Of a DNA stretch of 64,000 nucleotides, positions 46,515 through 58,795 are shown in pieces. Position numbers and translations under genes: made by a program. The first letter of the stretch is position 1. Every line of letters starts with the position of its first letter. Below the pieces are notes generated by a model, which was not told where the DNA came from, did not search any database, and saw only the letters and a list, made by a program, of their open reading frames with translations. Location: the NCBI GenBank assembly GCA_963576785.1, contig OY756145.1, positions 62,001 to 126,000 of the forward strand. Direction: 5' to 3'. The DNA comes from Chlorophyllum brunneum (Eukaryota > Basidiomycota > Agaricomycetes > Agaricales > Agaricaceae).

Positions 46515-48235
46515 ATGGCAACATCCAATACGACGAGGCGTAAATTAAATGCCTCTCCACCATCTTTGCACCGTTACATTCCATGCGATCCCTACAAACC
46601 ATCACTGCAGCAATGGGTGCGGCGAGGCTCGAAAAAAACAAGCATTGACGATATTGATGCAACCCCCCCCACCCGTTCTCGTACCGCGACTCTCCCCCGT
46701 AGTCCCAACCCCCGTTTGCCTGGACTTGCAGAACGGTCAGAACCAGGAAGAACTCCGACCACCCCAGCGGACTGCGCCCATCGATTCCGGCGAGCCACTG
46801 AGAGTCCAGCTAGTAGGCCCCATGGAGAAGAATATTATCGTGCGCGGAAGAGGTTGAGTGCTCCTGCTTTGAGTACGGCACCAACATATAGTGCTTCAAG
46901 TAGTACCCCTGCGCCTGAGCCACTGCCAGTGGATTCTCAGCTCCCCTCGGACGGTCATGAGAATGACCTGGCACCCTCGGGCCTGATATTCGAAAATCAG
47001 CGAATCTTGATGGAATCACCAGCATCTACTTTGTTGGGCGCGGATCTGGATGTAACATCAGGGCCGATTTACAACCAACTAGAAGGACAACGGATTACTT
47101 CCTCTCAGGAGTCGTTCCAACGGCGAACCAAACGACCGATTCGAAGGGGTGCAGGACTAATAACCAAAGCATCCGGAGAAAGTAGTGTACCCATCATGGC
47201 AGATCGAGCGGCGGCAGAACTTGAACCAAAGCTTCCAGCTTCTACGCCAATGGCGCATAGCCCCATCTTTCCGTATCGATTGGTCAATCAACATGCTTCC
47301 ACTCAGTTACCGGAGAGTGTCACCTCAGACAGAAGTCACTGGTCGTACCTCCAGTGGCCGAACACAACCAACGGAATAACCCAGTTCCCGGAGGTGATTG
47401 ACGTTCTTACGGCAGGAATTACACCTGGCACTGAATTTTCATTGGGCACTGAGGAGGACGAGGCTACCAAGAACTACCTAGAGGTGTTCATTGTTGATAT
47501 CCTTTTTCGCCAGTTCTACCTGCTCATTCTACTCTTCCTTCCTCGACTTTACTTCTCTCGCGTGAGCAGCATTTTCGAGGATACTGAGATGACACTAGGG
47601 GAGATCAAAGATATGGCATTGAAGGCTGGTGTACAGGAATCAACACTGAACGATCAACTATCAGCTATCATCAAAGACGATCCACCCGAATCTTATCGGC
47701 AGCTGAAAGAAACCTGGGAAACATTTGTCGACAACTTGATCAAGGAGTGGAAGACTCTTAATGTTGTGTCTGTCTTGCTTCTTTCGTGAGTGGTATTATA
47801 CCATTAACCCCGTTGTTCAATTCAGCTGATTCTTCGACATAGGGGAATACTCACAATCCTTCAAATAGAGAAAGCAGCAGACGACGTCTATACACGCTAC
47901 CTTGCGCTGTTCTCATTCATGGATGCATTGCTCAGCTTGCTGTTTGGATGTGCGTATATTATACAATTTTCAACCATGCGGAAGATATACAAAGGTGCAG
48001 AATGGGCGCTGGTACGTGTTCAGTTATATTACTCGATACTCCTTTTGATATACGGTACGTAGGAAGTAACCAATGAGCAGACAATACTATGGAATGTGTG
48101 GGTCATGCTTGCACTCCCGGCCGTTTTCTTGACATGGTAATTGATATTTTTTCTCCTTGTTTTAGATGTCCGCAACTCATTTTTGGTAGGTCAATCATGC
48201 TCTTCACGAGTTCAGTCTTGTGCTTTATGTGGTGA
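46515..48235 (+). CDS. Unrecognised multi-span membrane protein, family copy 4, truncated by a nonsense change
   Basis: Model: join(46515..47785,47843..48011,48063..48136,48190..48235), 519 residues, ending at TGA 48233-48235. The N-terminal motif is a divergent version (IPCDPYKPSLQQ, SIDDIDATPP). The core reads VFIVDILFRQFYLLIL, LPRLYFSRVSSIFED, TLGEIKDMAL, LIKEWKTLNVVSVLLLS, LLSLLFGCAYIIQF and LWNVWVMLALPAVFLTW, then CFMW and stop. In the other copies this position is Trp-Arg (CGA); here it is TGA. Beyond it the same frame stays open to 48562 and still encodes the family's last span (LIPRLAVCLLLCFGLCYG) and the GMDKKWKERF motif. So the gene was full length in the past. Exon 2 is again 169 nt. 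It may be a pseudogene or make a shortened protein without the last span and tail. Confidence 0.75.
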
Positions 48236-48562
48236 GTTAGCTACAATCAACCGGACGGCGTCCGGACTTTCATGCCCGGACACCTGGAGTTGATACCCCG
48301 TCTGGCCGTATGCCTCTTGCTCTGCTTTGGTCTTTGTTACGGGGTTCGTGTCGTGATTGAGTTTCGCCGTTACGGACGAGGCATGGACAAGAAGTGGAAG
48401 GAGAGGTTCCGGGCTTATGTAGCCGAAGCTTTGAAAGAGGAGGAAGATCTTGCCTTCTTAAATGAACTGGCATTGATTACGCAAGGAGGGGACTCTCACT
48501 GGCACCCGGCCTGGCACCAGGAAACAAGACCCATGGCAAATGTGGCAGACCAACTCGCCTAA
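48236..48562 (+). pseudogene. Orphaned last membrane span and tail of copy 4
   Basis: An open frame continues directly after the TGA at 48233. It contains MPGHLELIPRLAVCLLLCF, GVRVVIEFRRYGRGMDKKW and ends LALITQGGDSHWHPAWH before a stop. The tail is much shorter than in other copies. It would be translated only by readthrough, or from the internal ATG at 48272. Confidence 0.65.
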
Positions 48563-49904
48563 TGGTTTATTAATTTCTAACAGGTGCGATGATCCACGAC
48601 CACAGCTGGTGGTTAAGCCACAAAAGAGGACACGCAGCGCACTTGGGAAATTCGCGGGGTGACGATATGTAGCATCGATGTAGTAAACAAAGATTGGCAG
48701 TACAAAAGAATAAACTTGCAAGTTTCATGATTAGACCCAAAGGTATCCTGCGCCTTGTAGTCGGTGCTGGTGTAAAGTCAGAGCCAACTCGAGTGCGATC
48801 GACACCCTGGAGTCACCTTATTCGCATCATTCGAGAGGAGCCAGGATCACTGGCATTGGGTTTTGCTTTCATTAGACCTGTGAAGTCCGCTGAGCCTCAT
48901 TGCAAATTATTCTCGGGCTTCTCCGGGAAGGTCATAACTTAGATAAAGTACTTATATACAACGTAGGACCAGATAGTACCCAGAACCATCTGGTTCTCGG
49001 CCGCTGAGACCTCCGAGATTTATACACCGGAAGACGAGAATCAACATATCCGGGGCTCTGAAGCAGGATTGAGCGACATCAATTCATTCCAGGGAGGCAA
49101 CATTCAACATCGGGTATCGATGCAATGCTTTTTGCGGTGAAGTTCACCTTCGGAGTATTGTGAAGACAATCCTTTAGCAATCGCTTAGCCTTTAGTTGGG
49201 CGGTTGTTGCATTTGGTCTACCTTCAGACCTTGAACACTCAAATGCTTATATCTCATATCTCAGTATTTTCTGTTGTTCGTGTGAGTGAAAGGTGCAAAC
49301 AACTAAACAACGTGATGAATTCGACACTAGGCGCTCACAGGTTTCATCACACAGCCCCAAAACCCGCAACCCTCCATCTTCGCTGTATCACCGCACAGAC
49401 AACATGATTACGGGCCGCGAAGTAATCTCTCCATGGGCAAATCTGTTGAAAGGAGCACGCGTACACAGCATGCGTGCCACATACTTTAACAAAGAGCTGA
49501 AGTGAGTCACCCTCAGCAATGCCTTCGTCGTCTATTTTTGGGTCATATATCCGTGACTAGCCAGCCGCGAAGAAGCGGGCAGAGCCATTGGGAAGGTACT
49601 GCTGTGACTCAGTCGGCGGATCGACCAATTCATCCTCAAAGTCCTGTACCAGTGGCATATCTGTGGAAGTGGAACGAGACCGCCCATGACTTGTACTGAC
49701 AGTCCAGTGAATTTCCGACATGGATCGGATACCAGTGTTTGAATCACTCACTTGTCACTGCGAAGATCTCGGATCTTAAAATAAGGCTGTTAATGGGCTT
49801 TTAGAATTCCTAGATGGAACCGCATGGACGCAGGCACCTATATAAACTGCTCAGCAGAGGACGCGCCTTACCTACTTCAACTCAACACACCGTTTTGATT
49901 AGCA
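48563..49904. other. Intergenic with calpain promoter
   Basis: About 1.3 kb without a recognisable gene. A TATA box (TATATAAA, 49839-49846) lies 59-66 nt before the calpain ATG. Short frames on both strands have no motif. Confidence 0.5.
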
Positions 49905-52859
49905 ATGGGCCATCCACCACTCCTAGATGTAACGATGAAACCTAGCTTACTCTTGACACCAGAACTGGATTCTGTCGTTGCGTCATGTAGGAAGAAAGTT
50001 GAACGCATTGCCAAGGATTGTAAAGCTGGAAACCGGAAGTTTCGGTGAGGCAACTGGCTAGGATCGTGCGTGAACTAACTTCTCAGGTAGAGACGCTGAG
50101 TTCGACCTTGAGAATGACCAGCATCGTTGTTTATACGGACTCTTTGTCAAGACAGGCGAGAGTTTCACACCTTCAGACGTCCTTCGCACCACCAAGATAT
50201 TCAAGAACCCGGAGTTTTTCGCAAACGGGAAGCCAGACTCGACACAGATCGTCCAAGGAGGGCTCGGGGACTGTTGGTTCCTCTCTGCGCTCTCTGCAGT
50301 GGCCACCGCACCCGGACTCTTAGAGAAGCTTTGTGTCGCTGTGAGTCGATGCTGTATCTAGCTGTCAAATGCTTATTCTCGAGGTGAAATTAGCGTGACG
50401 AAAGTGTAGGCGTCTATGGGTTCATTTTCTTCCGGGACAACCGATGGGTCGATGTCATTATTGATGAGTGCGTATAGCCTTCGCTGCCCTGGGCCCTTCC
50501 AGTACTCATTTTTCTGAATTTTAGTCTGCTGTGCACTCGTCGACCGAAATTTGAAGATCTCACTCCCTTCGAGCAAAGTCTATACCACGACGATAAAGAT
50601 TACTACCTCAAATCAGCTTCGTTTAATGAGGGAAAGACTCTGTATTTCGCGCGCTCTGGGGTCCGTACTGAAACATGGGTACCCTTGATAGAAAAAGCTT
50701 ACGCCAAACTGCATGGCCATTATGGATACCTACATTTGGGAAAGACGTGTGAAGCATTGGAGGATTTGACAGGAGGCATCTCGAAAAACATCTTTACCAA
50801 CGTTTGTCAAACTTCAAACATCGCCAAAAACTTTGAAATTGAGCTCATTTGACAGGATATCCTAGATCCAGACCGTCTTTGGACTGAAGACCTCCTCAGG
50901 GCGAACAAGGACAGACTTTTCACCTGTCAAATCACTCACGCAAACTCCAACCGGGCCCAACAACCCGATATTAAAGTCCAAGGTTTAGTCACATCACACG
51001 CATACGCTGTCCTCCGAGTGGTTGAATGCAGAGGGAAGAGGTTCGTTGTACTGCGCAATCCGTGGGGCAAGACCGAGTGGACGGGTCGGTGGTCTGATGG
51101 TTCGAAGGAATGGACGAAGGAGTGGGTTGGTTTGCTAGACGAACTGGGCCACTCATTTGGGGAAGATGGACAGTTCATCATGGAATGTGAGTCTAGAACC
51201 AACTGAATCCATATCAGGTCAATTAATTCAGCCTCAAGATGATGACTGGTTGGAGTGTTTTACCGATATCGACAGAACATTACTGTTCGACTCATCATGG
51301 AGGATGTCATCCGTCTGGCTCTGCGTGCCCTGCCGAGCACTCCCTACGGCTCTCTCCTACGGTGACGTCTCGTGTACGTTCCGTATCATATTGATACGCC
51401 CCCCGAGGCTAACATTAACTTTGTCAGTCACATTTACTATACCATCTGCAGCATCAACCGTAATATCTCTCGCTCAGCTAAATACTCGCTACTTCAGAGA
51501 CCTCGCCAGCAGGTCACTCTGGACCCTTGACTTCGTGGTAGTTAAGGAAGGCGAAGACGAGCCCCTCGTGGAGTCCCAGCATAATAAGTTTCATGCACGC
51601 GATGTCAGCATTGAGGCACACTTGGAAGCAGGGACTTATATCGTATATGTGTGTGGTTCACTTGATAGTGAGACTTGTGTGTGTTAACAAATCATCGTCC
51701 AGGCTCGACTTGACCGCACGATTGATGACACTGCCCCGGCTGTAAGCCACACCCATTCATCATATGAGGATTGATAATGACAAAACGGAATAGAAGATCA
51801 ATGTCGAAGACTGGCAGCTTTTGAAGTTATCGAGGCTTATGACGAAACGTGCGGAGGGTAGATCAATCGTGTCCAGTAAGTCATCAAGGATCCTCACGCG
51901 CCCTCGTTCTCAACCTAGTCCCTTCTACTGAAAAGATCGACCTCCCGAGTGAGTTCCATTCGTATATAAATGGATTCTTCCACGTGTTGATATTTTCCAG
52001 CAGTTATGTTGACCGCTACCTTCCCAAGTCACTGAGTGGCCTCATTCAGCGTGACAAACAACGTTACGAGAAGAAAAAAAAAGCCCAACGACCCCCAAGC
52101 CAGGACAGTAGCACCTCGGATGCTGAAACAGAATACTTCACAGACGAAGAATCGGCCAACGACGTTGAAACAGTCACCACAACGACAACTACCGTCGTAG
52201 TCAAAACAGTCCGAACCAGGAATGCAGCGGAGCCCAAACCTTTGGCGCATCCGGAATTTATTTCCCCTGGGGCTATCCCACCCAACGAAATTCCGCCTCC
52301 TCCAACGATTACAGCCCGACAGAAGGGACGTCAGAGGGAAAAGCAAAGATGGAAACAGAGATCCTCACCACCTCATTACAATGGGCATACACGTGATACA
52401 CGAATACCAAGCGCTAGTCCACCATGTCACGTTGTTGGACCAGGTCCTGATAACTACGTGACCCCATGGGCACCCCAACCACTTGACAACAACTGGAACT
52501 ATAACTACACGGGTCCTGGTCCGCAGGACCAGTGGTCGAGGCCTCCCAGCCCTACTCCGCCGGAACTACCAAAGGATAAGCTGACAACCAAAGTGTTGAG
52601 GGATGATGAGCATGTTGTGTATATTGGGTTGAGGGTGTATGTGAACGGCAGTGGTGACGTGGACGCAGTCAAGGAATCGATTGAGATTACTGGTAGGATT
52701 GGAGAAGAGCTCAGCGATAACGAAAACGATCAGTCGAGTGCAAGGGAAAGAAGTCGTAGTCGTAGTCGTAGTCGCAGCCGCAGTCGCATTCGGACAATGG
52801 GTAGGGGCGGAAGTGGGGGGCGGAAGTGGAAGAGAAGCCGTACAAGGAGTACAAGTTGA
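49905..52859 (+). CDS. Calpain-type cysteine protease with proline- and RS-rich C-terminal extension
   Basis: Model with eleven exons: join(49905..50044,50091..50340,50394..50467,50525..50801,50856..51186,51239..51373,51428..51648,51703..51741,51794..51875,51936..51948,52001..52859), 806 residues. The calpain core is complete: GGLGDCWFLSALSAVA with Cys108, TSHAYAVL with His295 and RNPWGKTEW with Asn315. These make the Cys-His-Asn triad of family C2. LTGGISKNIFTN and FTDIDRTLLFDSSW also match. A beta-rich domain III-like part follows to about residue 470. Family role: limited intracellular proteolysis, sometimes Ca2+-regulated; no EF-hands are visible. After YLPKSLSGLIQRDKQRYEKK comes a long low-complexity extension: acidic, Thr repeats, Pro/His/Arg, then SRSRSRSRSRSR near the end. 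The 13-nt exon (51936-51948) is the least certain join. Confidence 0.87.
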
Positions 52860-53156
52860 TACAAGCCTCTAACACGAAAGAACTAGAAAAGATGTGCTAG
52901 TTTTTTTCGTGGACTTTGTTTTTCGGACTAAAGTACATTTTACCGTGGCCCCTAATGTATTTTTTTATTTCTATTGTTTTGCCCACGGTGCCATTTTCGT
53001 CCCGGGCCTTGTAATCCAAGGAGAAACCGATTGTCGCTCTTTGAAGCGATCTCACAGTCAACCAAGTGAGATTCCTGAAGAGGATTCAGACCGTGTTACA
53101 TTCTCCGTATTTATGTACAGGCCACAAAGCCACGCTGCCTGTATGACATTTCAAGC
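52860..53156. other. Convergent 3' regions
   Basis: A short gap between the calpain stop and the stop of the minus-strand acyltransferase. A T-rich tract near 52900-52980 is consistent with 3' UTR sequence. Confidence 0.55.
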
Positions 53157-54387
53157 TTATTTATCCATCAACCACCTGAAAACATTAATCAACGAAAATG
53201 GGAAATCAATAAATATCCCAGCCCGTGTCATGTCATCTGCCCAGATAGGCACCAGTACACTCTTCCAACATAAAACCCATGCATAACATATCGGTGCTGG
53301 AACCCTTTGTATCCCCTTGGCTTTACCGAGAGCGATCAACCCATCTTCAATCGTGATCACCACAGCCTGCAGTATATAGTATATGACCGTGTCATAGAAA
53401 CCCCTGGGTGCTTTAGTGACCGCCCAATCCGCTGCACCATGACAGATCCCTGAGAGGAAAAATGCGATGTAAAGCTGCATGTAAGAGGAGAGATTGCTCT
53501 TTGGATTTAGGCCTAGGATATCCTGTGTTACGAATTTTCCATGCGCTTGAAGTGGCTTTAGTGTACTTTAGTATGATAATTTAGAACATAAAGTGTAGGT
53601 ACTATACCCGGCGAAGCAGTTGATGCCAAGTTTGGCTATGAATACCCGCGTCAGACGTACTCGACGGTTGTGGTTTGTGGGTCGACTCGACTCACCCCCA
53701 AAATTTTCTTATGCTCTTTGTCTCGCTCCAGCGACCCTGAAGGGAAGGCCAATCGCTCGAGTCATAAATCCCGAGAGCGACTGTACTCGTAGCAAGTAGG
53801 TTGAAACCAATCAACTGGGTAGCTGCGCCACTGGCGAAAAAAAGCACGACGTTGTATGTCCGCAATACGAATCCTTGGGACGCGAATCCCCCGTTGCTAC
53901 CGTCCTCCCACCCGGGACTACTCAGGCGGAGGTATCGTAAGAAGTCGTTGGCCAAGAAGTACATAACTAGACGAAGGAATTGGTTTCCGACATATGACCA
54001 GCGAGGGAGAGTTGAACGACGGAGATGGGGAATTTCCCAAGACCAGTTGATGCCTCGTTGGTTCAGCATGATAGCTGCTGACCATTTGAGTCGGTGGAAG
54101 AATGACATTTGAGAGACGGGACGCCCTTGTCCACGGTGTGTGTGGATAAGATAGGCATCGTTGAGGATTGCGTGATCTGAGTATACAAGGAACAAGATGT
54201 TCATCCAAAGCGAAGTTTGATAAACAAGGGATTTCGGAAGGTCATCGGGGTACGAACGAACGATCAAGTAAATGAGATATGTGAAGAGAATGAGAGCGGA
54301 TATTCGTCGAGCTATCCTTGAACTGGGTACTGCAGACAGCCCCAAAAACGCGATGAGAGGGAAAGGAAGAGCGAGCAGGAAAAGCAT
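53157..54387 (-). CDS. Wax-synthase-like membrane-bound acyltransferase
   Basis: Model: complement(join(53157..53555,53608..53635,53696..54387)), 372 residues, with phases in agreement. The 28-nt middle exon restores the signature FWGQTWHQLLRR (RKFWG before the intron). The family has a wax-synthase domain and transfers acyl groups from acyl-CoA to alcohols; fungal members are often linked to terpenoid or polyketide acetylation. FLSGICHGAADW holds the conserved membrane His. Hydrophobic spans include MLFLLALPFPLIAFLGL, ALILFTYLIYLIV, LVYQTSLWMNILFLVY, VLFFASGAATQLIGFN and YMQLYIAFFLSGI, giving about 6-8 spans. The segment NQRGINWSWEIPHL also fits. The start at 54387 is chosen because it opens directly into the first span. 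The terpene synthase is over 40 kb away, so a functional link is not supported. Confidence 0.85.
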
Positions 54388-56981
54388 GAGGCCAACTCAA
54401 AAGACAGGTCGATGCCTGATCGATGCTCGCGCAGGCAGACATTTTATAGACACAGCGCAGTTCGTCGTGGGACAGCCATTATGCCAGAGCCCCGTTGAAG
54501 GAAGTATCATCTGTGTCATCAAGATTATTCCTAGTGGGCTTGAATCTGTCACAGACTTGATTTCTGCTATGAGTAATTAGTCAGACGAGTATCCATCAGT
54601 AAAGGGAACAAGTAAGTAACGGGAAGGCAGCCAATTGGCGTTGAGAAGTATCACTGGGAACGCTTCCTTGTTCTTGGGTAAGCCAGAGATCATCCATGCA
54701 TGGGAAGTTAATGATCGTTCCCGGGCTTGGAACGTAAACGACACATATCCGTCATCAAAGGGGTGATGCTGAAGCTTCCTTGGAATGACGCCAACTCTGC
54801 GAACCAAGAGGAGTCCACCCAGAATAGGCTTTTTCCCATCCAAAACCCGACCCAGCTGACATGGCGTTATTCTCGTAAGTGCTACGGACTTTGAGAGTCT
54901 CGTCAAATTCTCGAATTGGTGTATATACAATGTTAATCGAGCGATTTGTTCACTACTGTAAAGGTAGCAGAACCGGACCATCCAAGGCGATGGCTCTCGT
55001 GATGGCAGATTCCTGCGTTATTCTTTCCCAGGCACATCAACTTTCATATCTCAGAACAATACTTGTCTGCGTCCAACCTTTTTCTACCGCTGGTTCTTGT
55101 ACTGTCGTCTCTAGCCGAATGGAAGACCTCTAGCGCTGACTCAACAAGGTGCAATCCAAGTTGAGTGGGAATTCCCGGGGGCCCAATCTCCTTTACTTCC
55201 CACTGTGGCCCAACCTCCCATCTTTCTACCGCTCATCACATCACCGCGAGAAGGAAGTTCAGAATGTGTTGATTGATGATTCTAACCCTCCCGATTCGCT
55301 GCAACTGGCCTTCTTCTCATCTTGATCCACCTATATCCCATTCAGTGGACCTCATGCAATAGTGGGCTCCCAGAGCTTGTCAGGTTGTTCAGCAACGTCC
55401 CCTTCGTGGGCACGGCAGTGTTTCTACACCCTCCCATCGGAACGGGAACGGCTCGCAGGTAGGGGCTACGAGTCACCTTTACCGTACCTGCACCCTGTGA
55501 AGACGGACGCACGGCTACTCGAGAAAATACGACCGAGCGCCCTCTTCTATACAAAACCGACGCCCACTCATCAATATACCGCTGACAGCTTCTGTCAGTC
55601 GATAAGGGCTCCAATACACGCCCATGGCCAGTCTATACAGCGGGTACCGCTAGCGTAACGGCTCTCCGACTACCTCAAACACTCTACACACTAAGGATTT
55701 ACTATACCATTCATTGCCGACGTTTCAAGTCTCTCTAGCCTCGGGTTTCGTGCGTACTTAGGTGATTTTAATTCTAAAAACTTCACTTTCCTTCATACTT
55801 CCTTAAAAGAACTATTTTCTGCTCATTCTTGTTCGATTTGTCAGACCTTGTAGCACAGATCGGATACGATGGACCGGTAGAGAAGTGGTATATCAGGGCC
55901 ACTTCGAGGACAGAAAGGCCAGCTCGCTCTGGGACCCGTATCGACTCCTAAAACAAAATTCTTATCCGTCTCTCTCTGTCTCTCAGTACCAATAACCGCT
56001 CTCTTGATAATTGAACTCTCTGCCTTCGTACCCCTCTAGAATCGTGTGGACAGTGTTTGACCGAAGCCAGCGATCGACGGACGCGATCGCACCCGCCTCG
56101 ACCGAACTTGCAAACCCCTTTTCTAGGGGAAGAACGTTGATTTACCTTCAACCCTTGGTGGCGGATTGGCAAGTATGTTGGCAGGTACGATGATAGAAAG
56201 ATTGGTTGAGATTCAGTGTTTGGTAAAGGGGATAACAGTGTTACTAATAAAATCTCATATTCGAAATTACCCCTTGGCTCCTTCAGAGCCAGTCCCGAAT
56301 GTTGTGACTCAGAGGCAGCTTCCTGCTCGCAAGCAGAACCCCCAACCAGATGACAAGCGCTGAAAAACGACCGAGTTCGGTCCTCTCTGGTTGGATTTCA
56401 TCCTTTCACTTGTGCTTTTCCTCGTTCCTTGCCTGAGACTTCTGTCTCTCACGGAGTCTTCCATCTCCTAGGACTCACATTCTTCATCCTCTTGTGCACA
56501 ACCAATCACTCTCTAGTTTGTTGTGGTCGTTCATCCGTCTCAAGCCCCTCGCGTTTCTTCTTCAACTTACTCTTTCTGCACTACGTACCGTATCCGAATC
56601 TGTGCCATCCACTCTTGAGATGGTTGCAGTGGATGCGAATGGCATGAGTGCCCCATTGAAGATAAATGCTTGAATTTGTTTGCTCGATCACTCATCGTTC
56701 AACGTTGTACGTTGAACTGCAGCCTCAGCCTGTACACCTGTATGAAACTCAACATTACGTATTTGTGAGGCGGGTTGGTAGAGTCGAGGACTAGTGCATT
56801 TGGCGCCACTTCGATTAGCTACCGTTACGCGGTTGACCACAAGCTTGCACAGCCTTGTTTGCCCGAGCTTGGTCGCAGTTCTCCTGCTCGGATCCATCCG
56901 CAATCGAACCCTGCATACCAATAATAGAGCCCTTAAAGCTTCTAACAACCCTGTCACTCTTTGTCTAGACGTGCTCAGTTA
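54388..56981. other. Intergenic, 2.6 kb, with dispersed repeat
   Basis: No confident gene. A 134-codon minus frame (54577-54981) has no motif I recognise and begins at no clear promoter. A repeat shared with 61.65 kb lies at 56040-56140. The rest is nondescript. Confidence 0.5.
56040..56140 (+). repeat. Dispersed repeat, unit 1 (pairs with 61653-61747)
   Basis: About 100 bp resemble 61653-61747 in the same orientation. Both have a GTG.ACAGTGTT start, CGAAGCC, ATCGACG, a CGCAC.CGCCTC stretch, GAACTTGCAA, CCCCTTTT and end in GAACGTTGA. The ends are not defined, and no terminal repeats or target-site duplications were seen. Confidence 0.65.
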
Positions 56982-58387
56982 ATGGACCCAACCTCGATAA
57001 AAGGTTCAATTAGTCCTGGTAAGATGATTTTTCTGAGCCTGACAAAAGATCATGTAACTTATCGAACCCCAGAGTTGTATCAGGACTTGGTGCATTACTT
57101 CAAGTTCGCTTCCTCAGCGTATAGCCTTGTTTGTCCTCGACCGAACGGCAAGAAACTCGTTCTTCCTGTATGTTCCCATGAACTCCCTATCCAGAACGAG
57201 GTGTAAATCCCAAGAGGATAGTTTATCAACTTTACAGGAGATATACAGGGATATGTAGCGAGAGACGACGATCGACGCGAGATCATTATCGCGTTCCGGG
57301 GAAGGTGAAGTGTATTGTACACTCCAGGTTGCATGACTGCTAATGGCGGGTGACCGTCAATAGTGCTTCGATACTTGCATTCATAGCTGACGCGCAAGTT
57401 ATTCTCGTCCCCTTCATTGCACCTGGTGTGAAGGCACCTTGTACGTGTCTTTTTCAGCCAGGTTCTAAATACTCGCCTAACTCGAAATTAGCTGGAGTTC
57501 GCGTCCACACTGGCTTCCTCCTATCGTGAGGCGAGCTCAATGACTATCGCGTGCAACTACCCTTACTTCATCTGGACAGGTGGGATTCCATTGCCGTCGA
57601 GGTTCGCATGATCGTCTCTCGTCAAGTCAAATCATACCCAGACTACTCCATCGTGACTTGTGGACATTCGCTAGGCGGTGTCATGGCGCTCTTTGGTGCT
57701 ATAACGCTCAAACAACAGTATCCAGAGAAGTATGACCCTTCATCGTATATGGAGCACAAAATACTGATACAGAAGGATTATAGGAACGTGAGGACATATT
57801 CATATGGTGCCCCGAGAGCTGGAGTACGCTGCTTCGTTTCGTGTTTTCGTACACTCTAATGACCTATGACATTTCTCAGAATAAAGAGTTCGCATTATTT
57901 GTGAATAACTTATTCGGCGAGAATGCCTATCGAGGTGGGCGCCACATATTTTTATCTTTCTCTTATATCTAATTCATTATCAATATTTAGTGGTGCATGG
58001 CGACGACGGGTCCGTTTATTCTGATGACTAACCCTAGAGCATTTGAACGCTGAATGATGAACCCAAATATTAGTGTTCCTACGATTATTCCGACAATCCT
58101 AGGTTATCATCACCATGGTGCGTATTACTTCTTGCTCTACATGTCAATATCTAAGCGCGTGATTAGGGGTCGAGTACTGGCAATATACCCACCCAGAATC
58201 TGAAGAGACTACCCGCGCTTGCGCACCGGATGGCGAAGACCCGACGTGTTCAGCTTCTATACCGAGCAAGGGAATCAATCCAGCTCACTGGACCGTAAGC
58301 CCGGGTGCTGAAAGTTCTATTATCTGGTTTGCTCATATTCACCCCCAGTACTTTGGCATCATGGCCACCAAACCTTTTTGCTTGTAA
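56982..58387 (+). CDS. Class 3 lipase (alpha/beta-hydrolase)
   Basis: Model with ten exons: join(56982..57167,57222..57304,57364..57440,57492..57525,57580..57823,57880..57934,57991..58009,58074..58117,58167..58294,58349..58387), 302 residues. All nine introns are 48-63 nt and in phase. The family hydrolyses triacylglycerol or related esters. Motifs: VARDDDRREIIIAFRGS (oxyanion region), VHTGFLLSWDSIAVEV, GHSLGG with nucleophile Ser157, TYSYGAPRAG, VVHGDDGVPTIIP with the Asp, GYHHHGVEYW with the His, and a Cys-containing end (CAPDGEDPTCSAS, GINPAHWTYFG). The length matches family members, but the chosen ATG gives no signal peptide although such lipases are normally secreted. An upstream exon may be missing. 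Exon G is only 19 nt. Confidence 0.88.
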
Positions 58388-58795
58388 ACCAAGGGCGTAT
58401 CGCCTGAAGAACGTGATCCGTAGGCTAAGGGTTTAAATGAAACAAATCTGGTACCTTGACTATCGTGGAGCCTCTTGTCGAAAGTAGTAATGAACCCATA
58501 GATATCCATTCACTCTGTCGTGGCGTTTAGCGTCATAATACATCGGGGTAACATCAACCAGGTTAGTCCTATCTCACTGAAGAGTTGAAGATTGTGGTTT
58601 AGTGGAAACGGGAATGTGAACGCGACGACGTCTATTCCTTGCTGAGCGGTGATCCAGAAAGAGATTATGAGTGGGAAGAAATTGAAATTTAGAAGGAAAA
58701 GGGTCTGTTGGGTAGCACAAACACGGTTGAAAGTGGAATAGCAGCGAAATATGAGAGGCGTCGGTGGGAGCGGGAGCGGGGGAGTGTATCTGACG
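58388..58795. other. Convergent 3' regions of lipase and copy 5
   Basis: About 400 bp between two stops. The right part (from about 58660) resembles 61880-61945 and 62665-62720, showing that copies 5 and 6 share their 3' flank. Confidence 0.6.

Noticed and set aside
48233..48235. Programmed readthrough or selenocysteine at the copy 4 TGA
   Set aside because: Fungi generally lack selenocysteine insertion, and all sister copies have CGA here; a point mutation is simpler.
54577..54981. 134-codon minus-strand frame upstream of the acyltransferase
   Set aside because: No recognisable motif and no supporting splice structure; kept only as part of the intergenic description.
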